A DNA stretch of 64,000 nt from CAWCDJ01 sp963796675. Lineage in GTDB: Bacteria > Acidobacteriota > Terriglobia > Bryobacterales > Bryobacteraceae. The stretch spans positions 1 to 64,000 of the forward strand of contig CAWCMS010000011.1 of the NCBI GenBank assembly GCA_963796675.1. Reading direction: 5' to 3'. Shown piece after piece: positions 43,145 to 54,703 of the stretch (within the stretch, counting starts at the first letter, position 1; every line of letters begins with the position of its first letter). The translations under genes were made by a program, and so were the position numbers. A model generated the notes under the pieces. The model saw nothing but the letters and a program-made list of their open reading frames with translations, did no database searches and had not been told where the DNA came from.

Positions 43145-43531
43145 TCAGGCCATCCAGGAAGTCGCCACCGGCAGAGAGGACTCGGCCGCGCGCAACTGGT
43201 CGTGGAAAGAACGGAAATCCATGTAATTGACGCGCATGGCGACTTGCGGGCATTCCTCGCCGTCCTGCCCTACCCGGGTGACGGTGCCCTGGCAATGAAT
43301 ACATTTCTGTCCGAATCCATGATTGGCCGGCAGTTCCACTTCGATCGTGAGAATCTGTCCGAGACCAGGTAAGGGAAGTTGAGTGTCCTCCCCCTTCCAG
43401 GCAACCAGAAGCCCGCTCCGACTAATGTTTTCGGTGTGCATGGCGCTCCGCATCCAGAGCGCCGGAGACGTGACGTGGCACCGGAGCTTGACTTCGATTC
43501 GCGGGCTTTCTCGCCTGTTGATGGTTTTCAT
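43145..43531 (-). CDS. PilZ-domain c-di-GMP receptor
   Basis: A 128-residue single-domain PilZ protein. The RxxxR motif is RRESPR (Arg7, Arg11) and the second motif is NISRSGLLV (Asn-x-Ser-x-x-Gly), so c-di-GMP binding is likely. It has a Cys pair (CIHC) whose role is unclear. Lying at the head of the leftward pilus operon, it probably adjusts pilus assembly to c-di-GMP level. Confidence 0.85.
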   Translation of the reverse strand: MKTINRRESPRIEVKLRCHVTSPALWMRSAMHTENISRSGLLVAWKGEDTQLPLPGLGQILTIEVELPANHGFGQKCIHCQGTVTRVGQDGEECPQVAMRVNYMDFRSFHDQLRAAESSLPVATSWMA

Positions 43532-43995
43532 TTCAATGGCTTCGACACTGGCGAATGTAGCGCCGCCATTGCAGCCCGATCAATATCGTAAATGGGCTAT
43601 ACCGGGTTGTTGCCGAAGGTTATTACATTGCAACTGGCTGGCTTTTTCGGCTGCGGGCGCCGTTTGCTATCCGTTTTGGGAGTGCGAGAAAGCTTGCTTT
43701 TGGGATACAACGGTAGGGTTAATATTAGATAATTATCTACTACTAACCAGTGATGTAAAAATCTAGACCCGCAAATCGAGACATTTAGAATCAGTCAGAT
43801 ACGGAGGAAATCAGGCGAGGCAGCGAATATTTCTTAGTCAAATCTAACGATATTGCTCCATTTTATGCATTAATTTTTTGTTGACATTGGTCGTATTTCA
43901 TCAGAGAATCCCTCTAGGAAACCAAGCGAGACGCGCAAACTTGAGGCGATTCACTTGCCGTCAGAAAGTCGCAAGGTCCATAAGGAACAAAGAGA
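43532..43995. promoter_or_regulatory. AT-rich divergent regulatory region of the pilus operon
   Basis: These 464 bases are visibly more AT-rich than the rest of the window and hold no convincing gene. They contain the promoters for the leftward pilZ-Tad unit and the rightward regulator. A perfect 14-bp palindrome TAGATAATTATCTA lies at 43726-43739. A short open frame runs in from the pilZ side but has no ribosome binding site or protein-like composition. Confidence 0.6.
43881..43909 (+). promoter_or_regulatory. Likely sigma-70-type promoter of the LuxR-type regulator
   Basis: A perfect TTGACA at 43881-43886 is followed after 17 bases by GAGAAT (43904-43909; four of six bases match TATAAT). 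The spacing is ideal. Transcription would start about 80 bases before the regulator ATG. Confidence 0.5.
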
Positions 43996-44748
43996 ATGAT
44001 GACGCGAATTCTTCTTTACAGCGACGAACCTATTTTGGCGAAGGGCCTGGAATCGGTACTGCGGCAAATCGAAGGATTCGAGTTGCTGCCGACATGCAAT
44101 ACGATATCCGGCGTGATGGAACAGGTGGCTCATGGAGCACCGGATCTTGTTTTGATGGACCTCACTCCGGAGATCACGTTTGCCGTGCTGAGCGAGATGA
44201 AGCACGCGATGATGACCACCAAGATCGTTCTGTGGGTCAACTCGATCTCAACCGAGCTGGCGTTCCAGGCGATGGGCTTGGGAGTCCGCGGGATTCTACG
44301 GAAAACGCTGCCGACCGATCTCCAGGTCAAGTGCCTTCAGAAGGTTCAGGCCGGAGAACTCTGGTTTGAAAAGGCGCTTACCGACAGCTTTCTCTGCGCC
44401 CGCCGCGTAGCGCTGACGCAGCGCGAGGGTCAACTGGTCAGCTTGCTCTCGCAGGGGCTGAAGAACAAGGAAATCGCCACGACGCTCATGATTTCCGAAG
44501 GGACTGTAAAGGTCTACCTTTCGCGGTTGTTCCAGAAGGTCGGCGTGAAGGATCGGTTCGAGCTGGCGCTCTTTGGGCTGAAGAACCTGACGACCGGCCA
44601 ACTTCCGAGCGGAGAGAAGGGCCTCCGCACCGGGCCGGGAGCGATGCCCGGGCTGCGGTCCCTGGTGCTCGAAAGGCCGGTCGAACGGCACGAGCCTCCG
44701 GCGCGGTTCGCCGGGCCGATCCGTCCCGTGATCTCCCGCCAGTATTGA
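43996..44748 (+). CDS. NarL/LuxR-type response regulator
   Basis: A 250-residue regulator with an N-terminal receiver domain (about 4-120; likely phospho-acceptor Asp55 in LVLMDLTPE). A LuxR helix-turn-helix follows (about 138-195: LTQREGQLVSLLSQGLKNKE, SEGTVKVYLSRLFQKVGV). The receiver is incomplete in appearance: the loop acidic pair is Ser-Asp-Glu and the conserved Lys is in ILRKTLP. About 50 residues of Pro/Arg-rich tail follow. It is divergent from the PilZ-Tad unit and is the best candidate for its regulator. No kinase is adjacent. A strong terminator follows the gene. Confidence 0.88.
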   Translation: MMTRILLYSDEPILAKGLESVLRQIEGFELLPTCNTISGVMEQVAHGAPDLVLMDLTPEITFAVLSEMKHAMMTTKIVLWVNSISTELAFQAMGLGVRGILRKTLPTDLQVKCLQKVQAGELWFEKALTDSFLCARRVALTQREGQLVSLLSQGLKNKEIATTLMISEGTVKVYLSRLFQKVGVKDRFELALFGLKNLTTGQLPSGEKGLRTGPGAMPGLRSLVLERPVERHEPPARFAGPIRPVISRQY

Positions 44749-44774
44749 TTCACGGGTGTTGATCCGGAAGTAAG

Positions 44775-44808
44775 AAGCCGGGCGGCCACCAGGCCGCCCG
44801 GCTTTTTT
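44775..44808 (+). terminator. Rho-independent terminator after the response regulator
   Basis: A perfect 13-bp stem (44775-44787 and 44792-44804) with a 4-base loop is followed by a T-run to 44808, 27 bases after the regulator stop. It faces the convergent TIGR03437 gene. Confidence 0.9.
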
Positions 44809-44930
44809 GCATTTGTGGGGTGCTTTCCGAAGGCTCGCCGGCGCCCACCCTGGGCAGACCATGGGCAGACCCGGAGGCCGCGCCACTTGCCGGCGCAGAC
44901 CTCCGGGCTCAAGTTTGTCCACACCCGAGA

Positions 44931-47249
44931 TTACTGAATGGGGAGCGTAACGGTGTTGCTGTCCTGGCCGTTGATGGTGATGTGCAGATTGGCACTGGTC
45001 GCTGTAGGAGCGCCGGTGCCCAGGCGGAACTGAACCACGTCCAGACCGACCTTGCCGGGCGCAGCGAACGCCGCGGGCGATACGGCCGTATAGCCGCCGA
45101 TCGTCACCGTGACTCCGTCCACGACCTTGTAAACGGGCGAGGCCGGAATCGCAAAGCCCTCGGGACGCGCGGGACTGGTCGGACCGAATCCCGTTCCATA
45201 GACCGTCAGCAACTCGTTCGGTAACGCCGGAGCGGCCGTAGTAACCGGCGAGCCGTCTTCGTGAAGAGCAGCCGCGTACGCGATTCCGTCCGAGGTCTGC
45301 GAGAACAGCCCAGGAGCGTTGCGCACCACCGTGAAGGTCGCTTTCACCGCGGACATTCCCTGCGGGCTGACAACCAGCGTCTGCGTACCCATGTCCAGGT
45401 CCGTCGGCAACTGCAGATTGATTTGCGCGGGCGAGACAAAGAACAGGGGGAGCAGGAGATTGTTGACCTGGGCCGTAACCCCGCCCAGCGTCTGCACCAG
45501 CGGGCTGTCCTGTCCGACCACGGTCGAAGAAGCCAGACTCGCGCCGAAGATCGAGATGACGGAACCGGGTGCGACTGCACTCGTGGGCGTCGTTCCAGCG
45601 GCGTTCGAAACACCGGCCGGGGAGATAAATGGAGTCGTATCCATCACGGCCTGCACGGTACGGGGCGTATTCATCAGTACGGTTCCCGATGAACTCGAAC
45701 TGTTGAGGTCACCGGTCCAGTAGCGGAATTTGTAGCCGGGCAGTGCGGCCGCATTCACCACCACACTCGTCGTGGAATCGTAGTATCCGTCGGGCGAAGA
45801 GGGCGCTACGGTGATGTTCGCCCCGCCGGCGGGCGACGAAGATGTGGTGAGCAGGTTCATGTAGCGGAAGCTCGCATTGAGCGTCACAGCGTCGGACCCG
45901 AGCGTTCCCGACCATGTGGGCGAACTCGAGCCGGTTCCCGGCCATCCCGTGAAATCGGCGCGCGAACCGGTGGCCATCGGCACCGAGGCAGGCGCGGTAA
46001 CGTGCACCGTGGATCCGGCGGGGCGCTGGAGGTCGCACGGAGTCGTGCATTGGGTATCATCAACCTGCATCACGACGCCGGAGATCGGGCTGTTGATCAG
46101 CAGGTGTCCAACGGAACTGTAGGTAGCGACCAGGCGGATGCCGCCATTGGCGGCGCCGGCAGGCACGGTGAAGTCCTGCACGGCCGGCGCACCGTTGGAC
46201 CAATTAGAAAATGCCCAGACGCGGTTCTGGGAATCGGTCGCCTGCAAAGGCGCCTCGATGTGATGCGTTTCGCCGATACCCCATGGGAAATTGTACGTAG
46301 TCCAATTGCTGCGGCCGTCGACGAGGATGGGCAGGCCGGTGGGCGAGCTGATGATCTGGGTGACGCCTACCGGGACGAAGGTAGCGGTCAAACTGTCCGG
46401 GTTGCTCAGTGGCGCGACTGTATAGGCATGGGTTGCCGCGCCGCCATCGCTCCATGACTGGAAGGCCCACCAGGTGCCGTCAAGCGCCTGTTGAGGCGAG
46501 ACGGCTCCCACGGAGTGGGTGGTATCCATTCCCCATTGCAACGTCGTCGGCGTAGGCACCGTAGTCCGGTCTGCATATAGCTTCAGGCCTGCGGGGACCG
46601 TCGCCAGGCCGATACTACGCGTCGGCTCGAACGACGGCCGGACAATCACCGGCTCCGTCAGCGAGACGGTATCGGTGCTGCCTTGAATCGTCTGATGCGC
46701 TCCCGGCGCCCAGCCAGTGAAGATATAGCCGGCATTGGGGACGGCGGTCAAGGTAACCGTGGTATCGGCGGCAAGGTACGTTTCCGTATCGGAAAGGATG
46801 GGCGAATTATTCACAAAGATTGTGCCCGAACTCTGGCAATTATTGGGATCGGGACAAGAGAAATAAACGATATCGAGCGCATATGAAACAGTAAACATGG
46901 CTTGAAACGAGGTCTGGGCGGGATCGGCAGTGACGGTGACGGTCGCGCCGCCAGGCAGTGTGTTCGAGCCGGCCTGCCAGCCATTGAAAGCGTAGTGGGT
47001 CTTATTCTGCAATTCGTCCTGGGTCATCACCACCACGCTCAGAACGTGCTTGCTGCCGACGGGCCAGACGGCGCTGAAGGGCCCGGTGTAGAACTCGCCA
47101 TCCACGCTGAAGGCCGCGCCGGAAGGGTTGGTGGAGACGGTGACGTTCACACCGGTGCTCTGCGCGCGGGAAACTGGCGCAAGAAAAACCGGCATTCCGA
47201 CGATAAGAAGAATGTTGACTGCGCACTTCACTAGAAATTGCTTCGTCAT
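44931..47249 (-). CDS. Exported TIGR03437-domain protein with beta-repeat N-terminal region
   Basis: A 772-residue secreted protein. The signal peptide (about residues 1-30) ends VSRAQ. It is followed by a series of about seven PEGA/InlB-B-like beta repeats (VNVTVSTNPSGAAFSVDGEF, HYAFNGWQAGS, GYIFTGWAPG, WWAFQSWSDGG, VWAFSNWSNGAP, DFTGWPGTGS, YKFRYWTGD). About 230 C-terminal residues form the TIGR03437 domain (GVSNAAGTTPTSAVAPGSVI, FFVSPAQINLQLP). The start at 47249 is preferred because GGAAC lies upstream; an ATG 18 bases earlier has none. It is probably surface-attached or secreted; function unknown. Confidence 0.85.
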   Translation of the reverse strand: MTKQFLVKCAVNILLIVGMPVFLAPVSRAQSTGVNVTVSTNPSGAAFSVDGEFYTGPFSAVWPVGSKHVLSVVVMTQDELQNKTHYAFNGWQAGSNTLPGGATVTVTADPAQTSFQAMFTVSYALDIVYFSCPDPNNCQSSGTIFVNNSPILSDTETYLAADTTVTLTAVPNAGYIFTGWAPGAHQTIQGSTDTVSLTEPVIVRPSFEPTRSIGLATVPAGLKLYADRTTVPTPTTLQWGMDTTHSVGAVSPQQALDGTWWAFQSWSDGGAATHAYTVAPLSNPDSLTATFVPVGVTQIISSPTGLPILVDGRSNWTTYNFPWGIGETHHIEAPLQATDSQNRVWAFSNWSNGAPAVQDFTVPAGAANGGIRLVATYSSVGHLLINSPISGVVMQVDDTQCTTPCDLQRPAGSTVHVTAPASVPMATGSRADFTGWPGTGSSSPTWSGTLGSDAVTLNASFRYMNLLTTSSSPAGGANITVAPSSPDGYYDSTTSVVVNAAALPGYKFRYWTGDLNSSSSSGTVLMNTPRTVQAVMDTTPFISPAGVSNAAGTTPTSAVAPGSVISIFGASLASSTVVGQDSPLVQTLGGVTAQVNNLLLPLFFVSPAQINLQLPTDLDMGTQTLVVSPQGMSAVKATFTVVRNAPGLFSQTSDGIAYAAALHEDGSPVTTAAPALPNELLTVYGTGFGPTSPARPEGFAIPASPVYKVVDGVTVTIGGYTAVSPAAFAAPGKVGLDVVQFRLGTGAPTATSANLHITINGQDSNTVTLPIQ

Positions 47250-47420
47250 GGCCGCTGTTCCAATCATCGGCAGGGGACCGCCGAATCTATAGGAAGTGTA
47301 TGCACAAATCCACGAAATTGCACGGCTAACTTTGGTAATGAAGGACTTATTAGCTATTTCGATTATTGATTAGCCGTGAATTCGGGCATGTAATCGTAAC
47401 GTTCGCGAAGACCCAAAATT

Positions 47421-50400
47421 ATGCGCTGGAACGGATTCCTGATTTCGATTGCGCTAGCGGTTGCCGCAAGCACCGCGGCGCCGTTGCTCGCGGCCACTTT
47501 CGGGACCGTCGTTCCGATTGCCGGTCACTCTTCAGATATCGCGCTCGACGAGTCGCGGGGCGTGCTGTATATCGCCAATTTCACGGCCAACCGGATCGAA
47601 GTAATGTCGACGGCCGACGGGACGATTCGCACCTCGATGAACGTAGCGCCTCAACCGGGAGCCATCTCGCTCTCGCCGGACAACCAATATCTGATCGTCG
47701 CCCACTTCGGAAACTTCACTTCCGGACAGTCGGCGCAGAACGCGATGACGCTGATCCACCTCGCCGATAATACGAGGCAGACATTCGCCATGGGCGATAC
47801 GCCGCTCGGCGTTCAATTCTTAGCCGATGGCCGCGCCTTCATCGTCACCAACAACAGCTTGATCCTGCTTGACCCGGCATCCGGAGCGATGACGGTGGTA
47901 GCGACGTTCGCGACGATTGCCAAGTCTCTCCCGGTGAATGCAGCCACCTTCCCTTCGCAGGTGATTCTGGCCTCCCTTGCCACTTCGCCCGACCACCGGT
48001 ATGTCTACGGGATTGCCGACGACGGAACGTCGCAGGCCTTTTACCGTTTCGACGACTCCACCGGCTCGATCTATGCGATCGGCGTAGTGGCTTCGCCCAA
48101 GCCCCTGCCGCGCGTCAGCGTCTCGGCCGACGGCTCCTTTGCCATGATCGGCCAATACAAGCTCGGTCCATTCGCAGACGATCTCGCGCAGTTTCCGAAC
48201 TCGGTGACCTCCGTCAATGTGGGCGGCAACGCGGTCGATTCCCAGTCCGGAACCATCTACGCCCAGATCCTCACTGCCAGCCCCGCCACGTCCTCCAGCT
48301 CATCCTCGACCTCGGCGGCGTCGGCGTCCTCCACCACGCCGCCGGTGCTTTCCATTTTGGATGCGGACAACCTGACGGTGCGGCAGCAGCTCAATCTGCC
48401 GGAAAACATCACGGGCCGCGCGGTGCTGACGGCGGCAAACGACGTTCTCTACACGGTGAGCGACAGCGGCGTAATGATTCTGCCGGTGGGCTCCCTGCCG
48501 AGGTTTCACCGGGTGACGGCGAACCAGACCGATCTGGTGGCGGCCGGGAGTTTCTGCAGCCGCCAGGTGATTACGCAAACCCTGAACATCACCGATCCGG
48601 GCGGCAACAAGACCGACTTTTTCATCTCTTCGAATATGGCCGGCGTCACGATGTCGCCGTCGTCCGGAACCACGCCTGCCACCGTGCAGGTGAGCATCGA
48701 CCCCAGCGCCTTCCAGAACCAGACGGGCACGGTGACCGGCACGCTGACCATTTCGTCGGCCAGTGCGGTGAATGTCCCGGCCACTGTCCGGCTGCTGGTG
48801 AACAACCGCAACCCCGACCAGCGGGGAACCACCGTGACCGTATCGGGCACCCTGACCGACATTCTGGCCGACCCGGTGCGCAGCCGCTTCTACGTGCTGC
48901 GGCAGGACCTGAACCAGGTGCTGGTATACGACGGCACGAACTACAGCCTGCTCGCGACGCTGCGAACGTCGACCACCCCGACCCAGATGACCATGACTTT
49001 CGACCGTCAGTACCTGATCGTGGGCCACGACAATTCGCAGTATGCTTACGTTTACAATCTCGACACATTCCAGCAGCAGGTTCCGATCAAATTTCCCTCG
49101 GGCCACTATCCGAGGCAGATCGCCGAATCGGGCAAAGCCTTGCTGGCGCTCGTCCGCGACGTAACCGGCGATGCTCCCGGCGCTGTGGATCGCATCGATT
49201 TCGCTGCGCGCACCGCGACGGAAATGCCGACGCTCGGTATCTATAAGAACAGTGTCAATCCGAGTGCCGTACTGGCGCCGGCGCCCAACGGTGGAGCCAT
49301 TCTGCTGGCGTCGCCCGACGGCAACGTGATGCTTTATGACGCCAACGCCGACGCATTCACGGTCTCTCGCACAGGATGTCACTACATTATCGGGTCCTTA
49401 TGCGGCGTCGAGCTACGGATCCTACATCGTCGGGCCCTACCTCCTGAACTCTTCCCTGGTGCCGCAGGCAACGTTGGAAACCGCTTCAGGATCTTCGGCC
49501 GGGTTTGCGTTTGTGGATCAGTGGGGACTGCGCACGACCGTACCAGCCGCGAGCAGCCCGGGCGTCATCCAGCACGTCGATCCGACCGTCAGCCTGAGCG
49601 AGAACCCCACTCACATGGTGGAGGCTCCTCTGGCCGGCGCGGGCGCGGCGCAACCGCTCATGCGGACGCTCGCTCCGCTCAATGACCGCAGCGCGGTGAT
49701 CTCGCTTTCGGTATCGGGCTTCACGGTGCTGCCGTGGAACTATGACGCCGCGGTAGCTCCTCCCTCGATCGCCGCCGTGGTAAACGCGGCAGACGGTACG
49801 CTGCCGATCGCTCCGGGTGGGCTGATCAGCGTCTACGGCCAGCAGATGAGCCCGGTGAACATGGCGAGCAACCAGATTCCGCTGCCCACCGCGCTCGGCG
49901 AATCCTGCCTGAGCGTGAACGGCGTGCCGATTCCGATGATCTTCGTTTCTCCCAATCAGATCAACGGACAGCTTCCGTTCAACGTAGACGGAAGCGCCAC
50001 CATGACGCTGCATACGCCGGGTGGGACCAGCGACAACTTCTACCTGAACATCCTTCCGGCCGCGCCCAGCATCTTTCGCAGCGGTACGGCGGGACCGGAT
50101 ACGGGCCTCGCGACAGTGGTCCGCGCGGATAACAACGAGCTGGTGACCCCCACCAACCCGATTCACCCGAATGACGTTGTGGTGATCTACGCCACCGGCC
50201 TCGGCCGCACATCGCCGTCGGTGGCGACCGGCCAGGCGGCACCTTCCGATCCCCTCTCGTCGGCCACCATCAGCCCGACGGTGACTCTCGGAGGAATGAA
50301 TCTCACGGTGGACTATGCGGGCCTGGTTCCGGGCGAAGTTGGCGTATATCAGATCAACGCGGTGGTTCCGGGCGGCGTTCCCCAGGGGATGAGCGTTCCA

Positions 50401-50457
50401 CTGGTGATCAGCCAGTCGGGCAGCAGCACCACTTTGAATTTGCGGGTCGTGAAGTAG
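47421..50457 (+). CDS. Exported beta-propeller TIGR03437-domain protein, one apparent extra base
   Basis: A signal peptide (to about AAPLLAA, residue 25) precedes YVTN-like beta-propeller repeats (about 30-330: SDIALDESRGVLYIANFTAN, GAISLSPDNQYLIVAHFGN). An Ig-like segment (TMSPSSGTTPATVQVSIDPS) and a second propeller stretch follow. The frame breaks near 49366-49372 (TCTCGCACAGG) and resumes as QDVTTLSGPYAASS, leading to a TIGR03437 C-terminal domain (VVNAADGTLPIAPGGLISVY, FVSPNQINGQLPF). Corrected length is about 1011 residues. Both halves are clean and meet exactly, so the break looks recent or artefactual. It is followed 16 bases later by a beta-barrel gene. Confidence 0.85.
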
Positions 50458-50473
50458 TCAAGAGGAGTTTGCC

Positions 50474-51124
50474 ATGAAATCACTTGGATTCTCGATTCTG
50501 ATCCTGGCGGCGGCTTCGGTTGCCTCCGCCCAACAGTGGGAAGTGGGCGGCGGCGCAGGCGTTTCGTTTCTGCCCGGCGTTTCCGCCAGCAACCCGACCG
50601 GCAATGCGACCACCGGCTTCAAGACCGGGTTGATGGCGGGGGGATTTGTCGGGCAGAACCTTTATCCGCATATCAGCGGCGAGATTCGCTATGACTTCGC
50701 GATGAGCGACCTGCGCCTGTCGAGCGGCGGGACGGATGCGACTTTCTCCGGGATGTCGCACACGGTGCAGTACGACGTGATTCTCCACACCAACCGCCCG
50801 GGCACTCACCGGCAATATTACGTGCTGGTCGGCGCCGGCATGCGGATCTTCCAGGCCACCGGGGCCGAACAGGCCTATCAGCCGCTGAGCCAGTTCGCCT
50901 ATTTCACCAAGACCCATTCGGTCAAACCGATGGCGGCGGTTGGCGCCGGCATCAAGTTTCGAATCGCTCCCAGGCTGTTCCTGCGCACCGAGATTCGCGA
51001 TTACATTACGCCCTTCCCGGAGGACGTGATTACCCCCGCTCCGGGGACGAAGATCGGCAGCATCCTGCAGAACTTCGTACCCATGGTCGAGGTCAGTTAC
51101 GACCTTTCCAAGGGCGAACGCTAG
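50474..51124 (+). CDS. Small outer-membrane beta-barrel protein
   Basis: A 216-residue protein with a signal peptide (MKSLGFSILILAAASVASAQ). The rest is alternating beta strands typical of an eight-stranded OmpA/OmpW-like barrel (WEVGGGAGVSFLPG, GGFVGQNLYPHISGEIRYDF, QYYVLVGAGMRIF, MAAVGAGIKFRIAPRLFLRT). The C-terminus ends VEVSYDLSKGER, without a final Phe. The ribosome binding site is AAGAGGAG. It is the last gene before a terminator and is probably cotranscribed with the TIGR03437 protein upstream. Confidence 0.78.
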   Translation: MKSLGFSILILAAASVASAQQWEVGGGAGVSFLPGVSASNPTGNATTGFKTGLMAGGFVGQNLYPHISGEIRYDFAMSDLRLSSGGTDATFSGMSHTVQYDVILHTNRPGTHRQYYVLVGAGMRIFQATGAEQAYQPLSQFAYFTKTHSVKPMAAVGAGIKFRIAPRLFLRTEIRDYITPFPEDVITPAPGTKIGSILQNFVPMVEVSYDLSKGER

Positions 51125-51145
51125 AACCGCCAATTCCTCCTGCCA

Positions 51146-51185
51146 AACCGGCCGCAGCGTGCGAATCGCTGCGGCCGGTTTTTTT
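51146..51185 (+). terminator. Rho-independent terminator after the beta-barrel gene
   Basis: A 14-bp perfect stem (51146-51159 and 51167-51180) with a 7-base loop runs into seven T residues, starting 21 bases after the stop codon. Confidence 0.92.
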
Positions 51186-51265
51186 GTGCCTGGCTTCGCT
51201 TTCCGCAGCGTGTGGCAGGGCACCCCCGGCGCACGCGAAGCGTACTTGCGTTATCGTAGCGGAAG

Positions 51266-51988
51266 ATGGACGAAGCGTACATTCGAGCTCGAGGCCTGAC
51301 CAAGACCTACCAGTCTGGAGGCGCCGACCTGGTGGTGTTTTCGGGGCTCGACCTGGATGTTCAACGTGGGGAAATGCTGGCCCTGGTAGGGGAGTCGGGC
51401 GCCGGCAAATCCACGCTGCTACACCTGTTGGGCGGCCTGGACAGACCTTCGCAAGGTACGATACACTACGGAAGTAGAGAGATCTCAAGTCTCGCTGACT
51501 CGGATAATGCGGATTTTCGCAACCGGGAAATAGGATTTGTGTGGCAGATTCACTACCTGCTGCCTGAGTTTACGGCGCTGGAAAATGTGATGATGCCGCT
51601 GCTGATCCGGGGTTGGACGCACGCGCGGGCCGCCTCGGTATCGATGGCAGGGTTGGATGAAGTCGGACTTCGCGCGCGTGCCACGCACCGCGCCGGTGAA
51701 TTATCGGGTGGGGAGCAGCAAAGGATTGTGCTGGCCCGGGCCCTGGTCGGTAAGCCGTCTGTTCTGCTCGCCGATGAACCGACCGGAAACCTGGATTTCC
51801 GGACCGGCGAAATGATCTTCGAACTCCTCGAAGGCCTGCATCGTTCTCACCAGCTTACGTCCGTCTTCGTCACGCATAATCTATCATTTGCAAACCGCTG
51901 CGATCGGGTTTTGAGTTTGGAAAAGGGGGGCTTGGTACCCGGGGGACCAAACGGTTCGCAACCAGGAGTCAAGCCGGAGTATCTTTAA
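51266..51988 (+). CDS. LolD-like ABC transporter ATPase
   Basis: A 240-residue ATPase of the LolD/MacB/FtsE group. Walker A is GESGAGKST (42-50), the Q-loop is FVWQIHYLLPEFTALENVMM, the signature is LSGGEQQR, Walker B is VLLADEPTGNLD and the H-loop is VFVTHN. The PEFTALENVMMPLLI segment is typical of LolD, the energy source of lipoprotein release to the outer membrane. No LolC/LolE permease gene is adjacent, so the partner is elsewhere or this is another MacB-type ATPase. clpC follows 20 bases later. Confidence 0.85.
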   Translation: MDEAYIRARGLTKTYQSGGADLVVFSGLDLDVQRGEMLALVGESGAGKSTLLHLLGGLDRPSQGTIHYGSREISSLADSDNADFRNREIGFVWQIHYLLPEFTALENVMMPLLIRGWTHARAASVSMAGLDEVGLRARATHRAGELSGGEQQRIVLARALVGKPSVLLADEPTGNLDFRTGEMIFELLEGLHRSHQLTSVFVTHNLSFANRCDRVLSLEKGGLVPGGPNGSQPGVKPEYL

Positions 51989-52008
51989 CCTAGGGGGCGT
52001 CACATTTT

Positions 52009-54486
<2,478 letters not shown>

Positions 54487-54508
54487 GGCAATCCAGGTCA
54501 GGCAAGAG

Positions 54509-54535
54509 AGGCCTCCCCTTCGGGGGAGGCCTTTT
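54509..54535 (+). terminator. Rho-independent terminator after clpC
   Basis: A 10-bp stem AGGCCTCCCC / GGGGAGGCCT closed by a TTCG tetraloop and followed by a short T-run, 23 bases after the stop codon. Confidence 0.9.
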
Positions 54536-54703
54536 CGTTTTCTGGATATCGGGTTTTAGCCCTTGAGGCTGCTTTCGACTACAGCAGGCAGCCGGTGAGA
54601 ATGATGATAATCGGATCGGTGGACATGCCCGATTGATCGGCGGATTATCCTCCCGCCTTTAGGGGATATCATTCCGATTTTCCGGTGTGGTTTACTCTTG
54701 AAC

